DNA of 64,000 nucleotides, from contig OZ037843.1 of NCBI GenBank assembly GCA_964035575.1, positions 1,550,001-1,614,000 of the forward strand, in the 5' to 3' direction. Below are positions 47,015 to 59,307 of this stretch, piece after piece (within the stretch, counting starts at the first letter, position 1; each line of letters starts with the position of its first letter). The notes under the pieces were generated by a model. It was not told where the DNA came from and made no database searches. It saw only the letters and a program-made list of their open reading frames with translations. Made by a program: the position numbers and the translations under genes. This DNA is from Rhynchopus sp. YZ270_cl-10. Its lineage: Eukaryota > Euglenozoa > Diplonemea > Diplonemida > Diplonemidae.

Positions 47015-47634
47015 TTTTTTTTTTATCGTGCAATTTTTGACTCGTGTACAAATCCTTCAGGAAGAACCAAAAATTATAATCTGGGAGCGTGTAATTATTA
47101 CCAAGCGTGTAATTATGAATCGTTAGCGATTTGCGACCAAAAATGTCAGCCGTGTAATTATGGGTAATAATTACACGCTCAAACCCACTTTTGGTGATCC
47201 TAAGTCGCCAAAGGGAAAGGGACTCTGCAAATTTTTTTCCCCCCCTATAAGGGTTAATTTCGACGATTTGAGCCCATTCAAAGCAAAATTTGACCCATTT
47301 GAGCAGTTCTAGGCCCCTCAAACACGTTTTTGATTATCCGCCAAAAAAAAAAAATCCCGGAAAAACACACCGGAAACCTCAACTTCACGCTTCGCATCGT
47401 CCAAGGATAGACAGTTGTTACCAACTTGTTGAAATGTGATTCCCAACCCCAAACCAAGAATGATCACAAATAATTGTACCCTCGCCCACTTTTTCGGTTC
47501 AACATCCATACTTCGGCACATTTCCCATACCCCACATACACCCTCCCGTCATCGACATACAGTGACTGGAGGGTGACGGGGACTCGCCGGATTTGTACAC
47601 TCGTCAAAAATTGCACGATAAAAAAAAAACTAAT
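47015..47634. mobile_element. Inverted-repeat element, about 620 bp
   Basis: ATCGTGCAATTTTTGAC..GTACAAATCC near 47020 is inverted near 47593-47630. Inside are GTGTAATTAT/ATAATTACAC units and a stretch (47210-47330) homologous to 23575-23700, marked by GGGAAAGGGACTCT and TTTCGACGATTTGAG. No target duplication was resolved. Confidence 0.5.
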
Positions 47635-47640
47635 TATGTG

Positions 47641-47783
47641 AAATTATTACCAGATAATTACACTTAGGTGTGTTTTTTGTCACTTGTTCCCTAGACCCAC
47701 TCGCTTCGCTCGTGGGTTTAGGTCACTCGTGACAAAAAACACACCTGCGTGTAATTATGGGGTAATAATTACCCAATAATTAT
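47641..47783. repeat. Conserved hairpin repeat, copy 2
   Basis: The same CACTCGCTTCGCTCGTGGGT loop region as 3774-3891. The outer arms here read TTAGGTGTGTTTTTTGTCAC and keep pairing. It lies between two other inverted-repeat elements. Confidence 0.65.
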
Positions 47784-47786
47784 ATA

Positions 47787-48728
47787 TCAGTCAATAATTG
47801 AGCCACCGGGACTTTTTTCCGTTTTTGTACAGAAAAATTTTTAATTTCTACTCGTCAAAAAAAATTGTCCGACCCCGCAATTAAAAGATATCGACTCGGA
47901 AACCCATCCCCGCTGGGTTTTGAAAACTTTTGATGTCGTTGGTTCACCTCAGATGTGTGAGGGCCTCGACCAAAATCAGTTTTTCCAGTTTTCGGGTATA
48001 AGCCTGGGCGGTAGTATTTTACAAAAAAATCCTCAAAATTCAAAAAAAACTGTTCGAATGGATTCAGATCGTGCAAAACAGTCAAAATATCACTTTTGAC
48101 AAAGAAAAAAAAGTGATCCTCACTGTTACGCAGCCACCCTCCTGACCCCCCTGGAACCTGTTTTTTGTGTGGGGGGTTCCCTGTACATAGTCTTAAGGGA
48201 AGTCTGAAGGGGTACTGGTTGGTGGCCATTTTTTGCCTACAAAAAATCGGGAAAAAAAAATTTTTTTTTCGGTTCTCGGGAGTCTGTGCGTGCTGTGATG
48301 GCGTCACTTTGCGCTCAGAAATGAGTATTTTTGACCTAAAATGCATGTGTCAGTTTAGACTGGCTGTACGCCGTTTTCCACGGTGTACAGCCACAACTAC
48401 CCATGTACAGAAGAATTTTTAACTTCTACTCATTTCCAGAAATCGTGCGACCCCGCAATTAAAAGATATCGACTCGGAAATCCATCCCCGCAGGGTTTTA
48501 ATTTTTTTTAAAAATTTCGGTGCGTCGCATTCATGCAATTCATTTCCGACTTTTTGGGATTCACCAATCTGGAGTTCAAAAAAATTTTTTTTTTATTTTT
48601 ATTTTTTTTTCTTTGCATTCCGCTGCTCAAAATCTTTCAATTGCGGGGTCGGACAATTTTTTTTGACGATCAGTTTTTTGTTCAACGAACCTTGGGAGAA
48701 AAGTCCCGGTGGTTCAGTTATTGACTGA
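47787..48728. mobile_element. TA-flanked element, 942 bp
   Basis: The ends TCAGTCAATAA..TGA..CCACCGGGAC are inverted and flanked by TA (47785-47786, 48729-48730). Subterminal copies of GACCCCGCAATTAAAAGATA occur near 47870 and 48450, and a shorter inverted GCGGGGTCGGAC near 48643. The longest frames have no domain I recognise. Confidence 0.75.
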
Positions 48729-50698
48729 TATATTTTTTTTTTGGTTTTTATTTTCCTTGCTCATGACAGACAGAAGATCTTACCCCAGAAAAGCAAAAAC
48801 CCTATTTTTTTAAGATCTTAGTTTTTGGGGTTGATTTTTACTAAGATCTGAGTTAAAAATATTTCCTAAGATACGACGCTAGGGGGTGTTTTGGCTTAAC
48901 TTAGAGGTGGGGGAAAACTTAAAGGTGACTAAAGTTTTCCCCCACAAAGCGGGTATTCTTAAGTAACTTCTTACTTAAGAAAACCCCCATCTGTTAGTTT
49001 TAGGTCTTCTATATGTTATAAACTTGGTGAAAAAAATAAAGAAAAATAAAATGGAAAATATGGCTCCTTTTTTTTTTGTTGCGACAACAGAAAGACCATT
49101 CCATGAAGGACAATTGGCCTCTTTCGAAAATGGTATTGTGAGCAGCACAAAAAGAGAGAGAAAATAACTGAACCTTTTTTCTTTCTTTTGTTGAAAAAAG
49201 AGAACCCTCGAAAAATATTTTTTTATTATTTTGTTTGTTTTACAAAAGTAAGTAGCAAAAGTCCTGCCTCTCAAACAGTCCCGCCAAACAGAACCACCTA
49301 ATCCCCATCTTTTTTCGATCCACCCCCTTTTTTTTTTTCAGACGGAGATACCTTATCAAATTCTGTATAGAAGTATCTGTAGGTCTAGGTAAGGGGTCTG
49401 GGTCATTTGACTGGGTAAGGGGAGGGGGTCAGTTCCCATGTAAAAAGTGAGGATACAGTACAATTTTCTTTGTGTTTTTTTTTTTTTTTTGAGCACGAAA
49501 AAAACCAGAAAATATGGTACCCCAGGTGCCCAAAAAAAATCAGTCCGAAAGAGAAAGAAAAGTTACCTGAACAATTAAGTCCCACCTCTGAGAAAACGAA
49601 CCTGCCCCTTGACTTCCGGTCCACCCATTCATTTGTTTAGTTGTTGTTAGGAGGGGCTTTTGCTGCTTACTGTGTTTGTTTCTTTTTTGTTTGATTTTTT
49701 CCCCGATGTCAACCTCGAAAATGGAGTTATGAGACGCATGGTTTCACCAGGTAGTGTACCAAAGGTACACTTGTCACAAGAGGGATGTTGTATTGCAAGT
49801 CAACTTATTTTTGTGTCTTATTTTATAACTTTCCCGTTAGCACTTTCCCACTTTTTGTGCCTGCGTCTAGAAGCGGTGTAATTCCACGTGTCACATTCAC
49901 CCCTTATTTCCCCGTGTTTGCACGTTCTTTTACTGCTCAAGAACCTACGAATTTTTTTATACCTTGTGTCTTATCATTTAGCAGTTGCGCTTTCATCCGG
50001 ATGGCTGGCGTACAGTGGGTCAGTCGGAGGGTGCCTGCATCAACACAGTTTAGTATGTCTCCGTCAGAAAACATCACTTTCCTTTTCCCCCCTTTTTTTT
50101 GCTTTTCTTTTTTTTTTTTTGTGTTTTGCGATTTTTTGCCTCAGTTCATAGATCCAGGAGAAGTGCAATTCTAAAACACTGCTTTTTACCCTTCGAATTC
50201 CTCTTATTTCCTTTTTCATTTTGTTTTTTGGACTCCGGGCTCAGGGAACACACCGTCGTTGTCGCCCTAACTTTGTTTTTTTTTTTTGTGTATGAAACAA
50301 TTTTTTGTGTTCTTCGTTGCGCGATCGATTGCTTCTTATCCCACCCTAATGGTGGCTGTATTGTGGTAATTGCCCATCATAATACATAATGCACATCACA
50401 ATACTGTACTGTATTCGTACAAATTATCGACTGTACTAATGTTCGACCTTTTCAGGATATTTCTGGAAGTTTGGCCTCTTTTTACGGCCGATAATTTTTG
50501 TACGAAACCGGTAATACACATCGCAATACAGCTTGTATTGTGATGTGTATGATGTATGATGGGCAATTGCCACATTACAGCCACGTACCGCCCTACCCCC
50601 TCCATCCTCTCCCAAGCAAAAGAGGAGACGGTATTCGACAGTTTCCATCTTTCTTTCCGAATTATCATATTATTCCCCATCTTTTTTTTTTTCAGATC
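48729..50698. other. Intergenic, 2 kb, SINE-like repeat
   Basis: At 49754-49812 a CAAGTCAACTT family copy is followed, about 180 bases on, by a GGATGGCTGG..TACAGTGGGTCAG copy (49989-50047). The two motifs may be parts of one short interspersed element. No gene is supported. Confidence 0.45.
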
Positions 50699-50813
50699 CA
50701 CCTGATTTTTACCCAGTGTATTGGCGCGTAAAGGCCCGTTTTGGCAAAACCCCACCCATTTTTCCCAGCCTTTGCGCCTTTACGCGCTATACGCGGGGTA
50801 AAAATCAGGTGGC
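50699..50813. repeat. 115-bp hairpin element
   Basis: CCACCTGATTTTTACCC and its inverse enclose a second stem of GCGCGTAAAGGC type. The outer ends resemble the CTGATTTT hairpin family while the inner stem is unique. Confidence 0.65.
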
Positions 50814-53601
50814 AGATGCACGTGGACAATAAACGCATTCACATTTCATATTTCACATTTTTTTCTTCTTTTTCGTCGTATTAGGTGAAGCGCAGAGGGG
50901 GATCATCTAACAAAAAAAAATTTCATCCTTTTTGAACAACTGATGTGCGTGTGGTGTGTCTCCTTCTGGGTTGTGGTCTTTGTGAGGCGTGTGTATCTCA
51001 GATTAGTTTACGTAGGGTGGGCACCTGACATAGCGACCTTTAACTACGCGATCTGTGGCGCCTTTTAACTAAAAAACGATACTTCTGTAGGCAAACCCAT
51101 TAGCGTTCAATATGCTTTAATTATGCAATATTGTTGCGCAATATTTACGTCGGGACAAATCGATGGTCCTGACAGGTTATGAATTTTTTGTCAATATTTT
51201 CGGTTTTTTTTTTTCAAGAACGTGAAGGGTCTGTACGACTGCTGACATGAACAGTACTCCCAAGAAACTTGGCGCTCAAATGTAGACACGTTTTTTTTGG
51301 CAGATTTCAAAAAAAACAACAACAGATCATCATCAACGAACATGCGATGACGGAGCGTAAAAACCCCGAATTTAGAACCGAAAAAAAAAGGTGCAAACCA
51401 TGTGTGTATGGGCATCACACCCTTTTTTCGAGAATTTGGGGGTGGGCATCACAAAAATTTCTATGGGTTTTTTACATGGGACTTTTTTTTTTGGGTTGCA
51501 TCCAGGGTTTTTTCTAGGATTTTTTTTTTCAGATCTGGGGGGGACGCAAAAAAACCACCCAAAAAAATTTTTTTTTCGCAGGTGCAAGCAGGGTTTCCGC
51601 TTATCTTCATGGAAAATTTTTCCAAAACCGTGAAGATATGTCCAAAAAGGGGTCAAAAATTTCGCGCAAAAAAGCCCCTTCATTTCACGTAAATACGTGA
51701 TAACGTGGGATGGTAACGTACATCAAGAACCAAACCAACCCTTTTTCTCATGTTCCACGGAACCTTCCCTCAGTACAAGAAGAAACGGCGGTCAGAACTT
51801 TTTGGCGAAGCCACGGTACGCAACATTTCAAAAAATTGTGACCTAAAATTGAACATTTTTACAGCCAAACTATGGTAGAGGGCTGTGGGATTTCGCTCAT
51901 AAGTTTTGAGTTGCGCCGCAGGCGCACGGTACGCTACTTTTTTATTTTTGCCGATCCCTTATTCTCACTCTTTTGTTCGGTCCGTCAAATGGTGCAAAGA
52001 TTGAGTGAATTGGGGGCACGGTCTGAAACTTCACCTCGCTATATCCTCTTCACAATGATGCCAGGAAGGGGATAAGACGCGCTTCGCGCGCGCTCGACTC
52101 CCTGCCTCCCCTTTTTTCTGGTGCGCAACACGAAGGGACGCCAGGGTTGTCCCGAGAACACCTTTTCCCGAGACCAACACCGTAGTGCAGAGGCACTGCA
52201 GGATGGAAGATGTGCCAAACGTCACATTCCCCGTCACCTTCGTCGACTCACCTCAACCACATGAGATCACAGAGACATTTTTGGATTGGGATGTTCTGTT
52301 CTGAATGATGTTGATTTGGGTGAGGAGGAATTGTGGGTTATCATTACGTATCGTGTGGTCACAGACTGCACACCTTTCCCCAGTGACACTGTGTGGCCGA
52401 AACGACACCGGATCATAAATCGATCAGTGATATTCTGGATTGAGCGCCGCAGGCAAACGGTACGGGACTTTTTTTTTTTTTTTTTTCCTTTTTTCTTTTT
52501 TTTTTCTTTTTTTTTCTTCTCCTTTTTTGGACTTTCCGGACCGATTGCGGAACGTGGTGGGGTCACACCATATGCAAAAAGCCTATGAGAAAATCCCTAG
52601 GGGAAAAAAAAAATCCTACACAAAAAACCCATAGAAAAAAAAAACCCCCCTGTACAAAAAACCCATAGAAATTTTTCTCGGATTCTGAGAATTTCTCAAA
52701 TCGGGCATCGGAATCACATTGCCCAAACACACATGCTGCAAACCCTATTTTTTTTCTGGTTCTTTGGTCGTTCTGTCCACCCCCCCGAACTTTTTGTTTT
52801 TGGGGGAGTTTCCTTTTTTTTTTTTTGTATTTTGTGTGGACCGCACACAGGGAGGCTCTCCCTATTAATATTCGATAACGTTTTGGTGCCAATGCGATTT
52901 CATTTTTTCTTCTCTCACCTTTTTAAGTTGCCAGCTTTTTTCTGTGATGTTTTTGTTATCGCTCCGTCCCAAATTTTTGTCCACACATACGATAAAGTAA
53001 TAGTTACTCCACTAAATAAATCGAGCAAAAATATGGTGAACTCAGCGGAGCCCGGTTTTAAAAGTGCCAAAAACGACCTTTTCGTTTTGACGCATTGTGA
53101 CTTCCTCAAATGCACTTTTCAAGGGTAAAAAATTCGGGTTTTCTAAGCACAACCAGTGTTAAGTCAAAAATTTTCGCGAAAAAAAAATAGATTTTTTTTG
53201 ACTCTAGATGCCGGAACCCAGAAACGTCCATTCGAGCAATTTTTTTTTGGTTTTGACACACCCTGTGCCCGCCAGGCATAGTCTGTACAAAGTGATTTTT
53301 ACCTGGATTTTTGCCTGTATTTTCCTTAAGGAAAATACATAGGAGGCACGGCAAAAATGCGCATTTTTGATATTTTTGATATTTTTGGCAGAATTTTTTG
53401 GGCGTTTTTTGCGTTTTTTTAGGGAAAAATAGTGAGGGGAGTTGGGTCCAGTCATAGGAAGTATAGAGAATTTTTGAAAAATTCTTCCATTGGAATAAGG
53501 GTTTGCGGGCCTTGCCCTCTGAGGTGTTAGAAGGTTTGCAGGTTTGCAGGTTCAAGGAGGCGAATCTGTGTGGATGAGGGTTGAGGGTGCTTAGATGGGG
53601 T
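50814..53601. other. Intergenic, 2.8 kb, possible diverged inverted element
   Basis: 51385-51560 (GGTGCAAACCATGTGTGT, repeated TCTATGGGTTTTTT) appears inverted at about 52565-52745, so an old inverted-repeat element of about 1.35 kb may lie between. Nothing here supports a gene. Confidence 0.4.
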
Positions 53602-54447
53602 CAGGGCACTAGCTAGGTGCTTTTTTGCGGTTTCAAAACCGGTTTCAAAAACCCGGTTTTGCGGTTTGGCGGAAAAAAAAAAAAAAAACGGAAAATCTCG
53701 GGGCAGAAGAAAAAAAAATGTGGGGGGTTTTGGGCACTGTTCGGCCCCCTCGCCCGACCCCCAGATGACTGGCATGATAGAACCTTAATTTTTTTCTGCT
53801 CGCTGCGCTCACGGAAGTACACCCCAAAAAAATTTCCGCTCGCTTCGCTCGCGGAGTTAACCCATATTTTTTTTTGCCTGCGGCGCCATTTTCCTTTTTT
53901 GCTTCGCAAAAAAGGGGTTTGTTGAGTGACTCTGGTAAAACCGGCATCTTTACACCGTACCCTAATTTTTTTTGCCTGCGGCGCCATTTATTATTTTACA
54001 ATGTCTTCGGGAATCCCCTTGCAATTTGGACAGTTGCATTTTGCAACCGAAAATGCAATCGATTCAGGTTGAGGGGTCAGGGAGATTAAGTCAGAGCTTA
54101 GTGAGCCGGCGTGCCACCGCGGACATGGAGGAGTATGTGATAGAATGGTTGACAGCAAACAGGAGACTGGGGGGAGTATGTACGAACGTCGGAAGCTGTG
54201 CAGACCATGCGACAACACATGCTCACGCACAGAAGCATTCTGATACATGCAATGAAGTTGGCAGGAGATTACACCACGGGTCAGTCGGGTTTAGCCCCGT
54301 AAAAAAATGCCCTGTAAATGACCCCTTCCCAAAATCTCCCCGTCCCTCATTCGTGTGTTTTCCCTTAGTTTGTCGCCGCGCGAAATTTTTTTTTGAAACC
54401 GCAAAACCGCAAAAAAACGGAAAAAAAAAAGTCTAGCTAGTGCCCTG
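53602..54447. mobile_element. hAT-like non-autonomous element, 846 bp
   Basis: The ends CAGGGCACTAGCTAG and CTAGCTAGTGCCCTG are perfect inverses, flanked by exact 8-bp duplications GATGGGGT (53594-53601, 54448-54455). It contains the ATGGCGCCGCAGGC pair in reverse orientation (53876, 53970) and long A or T runs. No transposase gene. Confidence 0.9.
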
Positions 54448-54455
54448 GATGGGGT

Positions 54456-55615
54456 ATGATACTGAGGTGCTTAAATGGTGGTTTTGTAGGTTACATAGTC
54501 ACGAGACTGCCCTTGTATTAAAAGGGGGAAGAGGGGAGATGATAGGGGACAAGGCTACCAATCCGACTTAAACCGACTCAGTAGGGTCAGGTCGGACCGA
54601 CCCAAACCTACCCAGCAAAAAGGTCAAAAAATAGATGTCAATTTTGAGACACTTTTTTCCTTAGGGATTTTTCCAGGTACTTAGCGAAGCGTTAGGGCGA
54701 CTTAAGTCCCTTGGCCCCAGCGCCCTATGGGGCGCCTCCTCGTCGGGCCGTTAGGGCCCTCCGGTGGCCAGGTTCTTTCTCTGGGCTTAGAGGCTCGAAG
54801 TTCCCCGTCAGATTGGAGCTGGTGTGCTTTATGAGGCTCGCTCGTCTAGATTGAGGCTCGCTCGTCCGGATTGGGCTAGCTCGTCCGCCTTCGACTAGAC
54901 CCTCCGCCTTTGGGTGGGCTCGTGGATCTCCGTTATGTACGTACGGGTTCGATACTCTGGTTGGAGTGTGACAGCACGCCATTTCTTGAGCACGTTGGTA
55001 ACACACGAAGTGCAATGGCGATAATGGAAAGATAGATGCCGGCATTGGTGAATTGCTGGAGTTCTGCACAGGAAGCTAGCATGACGTAGAATCACTGTGT
55101 GAACAAAATGACCGTATTTTGGTTGAAAATTTGACTTGAAAATTTTTTTCATAATTTGCCCAATCGAAGGTTTTCCTTGGATTTTTTGGGCCATTTTATG
55201 ACGTACCACGCCCGATTTTGGGCGAAAAAAAATATTTTTTTTTGGTCAAAAATCGCCTTGTATTACCACTGTATTGGTGTAGGCTTGTACACAGAAGTGT
55301 GTTTTGTGTAACCACAGATGGTCAAAACACCCGATTTTTGCATTTTTTTTGCATTTTTTGGTGCCCAAAGACCCACCTCAGTGGTCGAAATTTTCCCGAA
55401 AAAAAAATTTTTTTTTTTGAGATTTTTCGATTTTTTGACAAGGCGCTGGCCCATACAAAGTGCACTGGCGGTACAGAAAATGGCTGGGGAATAAACTCTA
55501 GATGCTCAAAACAGCCCAATTCATGCTTTTTTTGACTTTTTGGTCTCAGAAGGGTACCTAGGGTGTAGTGAGCAGGCCTCAAAAACACTTGTGAAAAAAA
55601 AAAAAAAGGGAAATA
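54456..55615. other. Intergenic, GC-rich patch and old repeats
   Basis: 54690-54970 is GC-rich with short tandem TTGAGGCTCGCTCGTC words and a GGGTTCGATACTC resembling a pol III B box; I see no matching tRNA fold. 55340-55520 is a direct repeat of 57530-57690 (GACAAGGCGCTGGCCCATAC), bracketing the next element. Confidence 0.4.
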
Positions 55616-57524
55616 GTCAGATTTACCCTACCCTATTTTGAAAAAGTTCAGACTTGCCCGAAATAAGTTCAGACTTGCCCTAAAAGTGTTTTTAGGGCAA
55701 GTCTGAACTTATTTCGGGCAAGTCTGAACTTATTTTTAGGGCAAACACTTTTTTTAGGGCAAGTCTGAACTTTTTTAGGGCAACCCTGCACTTATTTATT
55801 GGGCAAGCTGGGGGCTCTTGGGTTACAGAGCCCGGCGGTCGTCGTTTTTGCGTTTCTGTTTAGGGCACGTATGGGCTATTCGCGACGAGTCCTGGTAGTG
55901 AAATGAGCAACCTATGGTATGGAGCTTTTTTTCCATGCAACTGAATTTCCTCGTGTCCAGGACACCCCACTTTCCGAGCAAAATTAAATAATGACACAAA
56001 TGGGAGGGGAAAACCCTCTGACCTTTATCATCACTCTAAAAAACTCTCAGGTACCGCACCGCAGTACCGCACCACGATCCGAGACCCGTACAGAACAGAG
56101 ACCAGAAAAAAGACTTCCGCACCCAAACGCGACTCCTCATAGAACACGACGTAGTAGTAACAAAAAAAAAATACCGATTACTGCAGTAAGTACAAAGCCT
56201 TTGGGCGACATTGTACAGGTCCTACATCATGTACGTAAAATTGTCGATACAACCAAAGAAAAGCATAGTGGTGCACCCTCGGGTGTCTGCACTACTGCAA
56301 CAACTATTTCTATAGCTACAGTTTCCCCACCTCTACCTTTAACTTTTTATACGAGGATGTAATTCTCCGGGATTACTCCGCGATTGTCGTCACAACAAAA
56401 AAGTCCAGAGGACTTGTTGGTCGCCTTACTCATTTGGATCAACGGTATGTATATGCTACTCATTACAATGTTAGCCACTTCTATTGCCAGACACCGGGGC
56501 AAATAGTAAGTGCAAGAAAACTGCTTTTTGGAAACCAGGAAAACATGATGGACACTCCACTCCACGTGCGGACATGTTTGGCACTTCTGCATGCGTGCAG
56601 TATCCAAATGTGTCCCCGTGGGAACAAAGTGATAAAGATGTGTCCACTGTGTACAGGGAAAAAACTTTGCGCTCCCCCGGACAGTGCACAATTCAACCCC
56701 TTGTTGTGGGTGGTCTTGTTGCCTTTTGGAACAACAACAATTTTTCCACGTTGTTGCATTTTGGCCAGGCATGCTCTTGAAAGCATGACAATTTGATTGC
56801 GTATGGACAAAGCAAATAACCAAGTATGAATTCTGAGTTGAAATGTGAGAGATGTTGTGGGAAGGGGAGTTCGCTCCTTTCAACGATGACCTCGTTGTTC
56901 TTCAATAGGCATGTCTTAACCGACCACATAAATAAAATTGTGCCGGCCTCGAAGGATTCTAAGCAAACCCGCGTGGTAGCTAAACACTGACTCTCTCTCA
57001 ATTCAACAAAGAAGGAATACTTGGTAATTTGTGGAGCACCCGTGCATGAAAATTGTAAAACTTTGCGCCCCACGTTGCCCCAGAACACGGCTTCCTTTGT
57101 AACCGGTTCTGGCCCAACGTGGACTGCCTGTTCACCCTTTCCGGGTGGCTGGTGGTTTCTGGCATCAATTTTTGGGCTCCGGCTCGGTTAGGCATTTTAG
57201 GGCAATAAAACAAGTCATACCACCATACCATGGGGCCCCAAGAGTGCCCCAGCCAAAGTGGCCTGACTTGTTGCCCTAAAATAAGTTCAGACTTGCCCTA
57301 AAAAAGTTCAGACTTGCCCTAAAAAAAGTGTTTGCCCTAAAAATAAGTTCAGACTTGCCCTAAAAAAGTTCAGACTTGCCCTAAAAAAAGTGTTTGCCCT
57401 AAAAATAAGTTCAGACTTGCCCTAAAAACACTTTTAGGCAAGTCTGAACTTATTTTCGGGCAAGTCTGAACTTTTTCATAGGGCAAGTCTGAACTTTTTC
57501 AAAATAGGGTAGGGTAAGTCTGAC
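55616..57524. mobile_element. TA-flanked element with AAGTTCAGACTTGCCCT array ends
   Basis: The ends GTCAGAYTTACCCTACCC and inverse are flanked by TA (55614-55615, 57525-57526). The arms of about 200-280 bp are arrays of TAAGTTCAGACTTGCCC units in both orientations. The interior 56510-57170 is homologous, in the same orientation, to 24675-25230 of a different element. Short minus-strand frames are related between the two, so the interior may be degraded cargo. Confidence 0.65.
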
Positions 57525-57526
57525 TA

Positions 57527-58618
57527 TCTCCCAAAAAAAAAAAATTTTTTTTTTGAGATTTTTTTTGACAAGGCGCTGGCCCATACAAACTGTACAGGGT
57601 GGGTATTTTATACACAAAATAGCCGTGGAATAAATTCTAGATGCTCAAAACATCAAAATTCTGGCTTTATTTGCATTTTTGGTGCAGACATGTGCAAAAA
57701 AAAAAATTTTTTTTTTGTGGGAAAAATTTTGTGATGTCGAAAAAAAAATTTTTTTTTCTTGAAAGAGGCACGGCACTTTTGTGGAATTTTGTGGAATTTT
57801 TTATAAGGGGAAAAAGTAGAAGTCGAGTTTTTGAAATTCCACAAAATTCCACAAAATTCCACAAAAGTGCCGTGCCTGCATAGGGAATTATCTTATATAT
57901 ACATATTTTTGGCCGCGCCTCTGTTGCCAACACTTTAACATATACTTTTGATCAGCAAGCCAAGCGAAACGAGTCTCTCGAGCATTTCTTTTTTGTACCA
58001 CTGTAAGCTCACAACTCTACCGCGGCAGATGGGCCGCTGGTTGAAGAGCAGTTATGTACCGCCCTCTTTCTCTTACGGTACGGGGAAGTCATTAGGTTTC
58101 CTTTTTACATCTTCTGTTGTTGGCCGGGTACTTTTGTGCTTTCATCCGGATGGCTGGCATTGTATGTCGGTCGGAGGTGTGCCTGTATCCATGACTACAG
58201 TTTTTTACTCTAGGACTTTCGCTTCTTTGTGTTGTGGTTGCTGAAGTGCCACAAAAAAGGGCCCCCGGGGTGGCTTTTAACGTCCAGCCCAGGACTTTTT
58301 TTTTTTTATGTGTGCTTACAGTGATATCAGTATCTTTATACAGGATTATACAATAGCAAAGAGATATTTACACTCATCCTTGATTGCGAACACAATGTGT
58401 GCGAAGAGAAAAAAAAAAAATGAACTGAACATGATATTTGCTCTTAAAACTGATGGTGTGTGTCCTGCAACATGGTTGGAGACGGATTGTAACATTTTAC
58501 ACGCAGGAAGATTACCCATTTTTTTTCTTCTAAAAAAATGATTTAAATGAACAATATGACCACGCAAGTGATCGTACATGGAGTCATTTTACCGTTTGTT
58601 TCGTTTTTTTTTTGAGGC
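57527..58618. other. Intergenic with SINE-like copy
   Basis: 57730-57870 has a short inverted repeat of TTTGTGGAATTTTGTGGAAT. 58139-58205 is a copy of the GGATGGCTGGCAT family. No gene. Confidence 0.4.
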
Positions 58619-58626
58619 TATTATAA

Positions 58627-59299
58627 CAGGGTATTAGGGTGAAAATCCAAAATTCCGGAAAAAACTGGTTTTTCTGGTTTTCTCTCCTGGGTGGCGAAAA
58701 CTAGTGTTTCCGGCGAAAACCTCCACCGTTGACGGACACAGTCACCTTTTTTCGGGTTTTTCGGGGGTGGGGTCAGTGTCTTATCCAGGAATCCAGATTT
58801 CAAGATTGGGGAGGTCAGCTTGTTTTTTGCTCAAAATATTTTTCGGCGCTGCTGACCCAAGGTAGACATTGGGAACAGAGGGACTATGTTTTTTTTTTTT
58901 TGCGGAGCAAAAAAAAAACATAAAATGGCGCCGCAGGCGAAAAATTTTGAGGGTACGGTGTAAAAATCTAGCTTTTTACACCACAGAGCCACTCAACGAA
59001 CCTTTTTTTGCAGAGCAAAAAATAAAAAATGGCGCCGCAGGCAAAAAAAAAATCAAGGAACAGCCATTTCCCAAAGGCACTCCCGTGGTTCAACCACGGT
59101 TCTACCAGACGGGGGGAAAATGCGGGGGAAAAAATCGAGTCCGCCCTAATCTGGGGACGACATTTACAGAAAGGCCTGGTGAAAAGTGTCGGTTTTTTTT
59201 TCCCCTCCGAATTTCTCTGTTTTTTTTTTTTTTTTGAAAAACCAGTTTTTGGAAAAACTGGTTTTCAAAACCAGTTTTTTTAACCACCCTAATACCCTG
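58627..59299. mobile_element. hAT-like element, tandem copy 1 (673 bp)
   Basis: The ends are CAGGGTATTAGGGTG and CACCCTAATACCCTG. The left flank TATTATAA and right flank ATTATAAT agree only when shifted by one base. The interior carries an ATGGCGCCGCAGGC pair (58924, 59029) around a GGTGTAAAAATCTAG/TTTACACC stem, and the right end has extra CCAGTTTTTGGAAAAACTGG palindromes. Confidence 0.75.
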
Positions 59300-59307
59300 A
59301 TTATAAT

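Noticed and set aside
54940-54965. tRNA or tRNA-derived SINE suggested by GGGTTCGATACTC
   Set aside because: No A box, acceptor stem or anticodon stem could be paired around it.
56481-57231. Minus-strand coding region in the 55616 element
   Set aside because: Several short overlapping frames are related to 24636-24854 but none is long enough or domain-bearing to call a gene.
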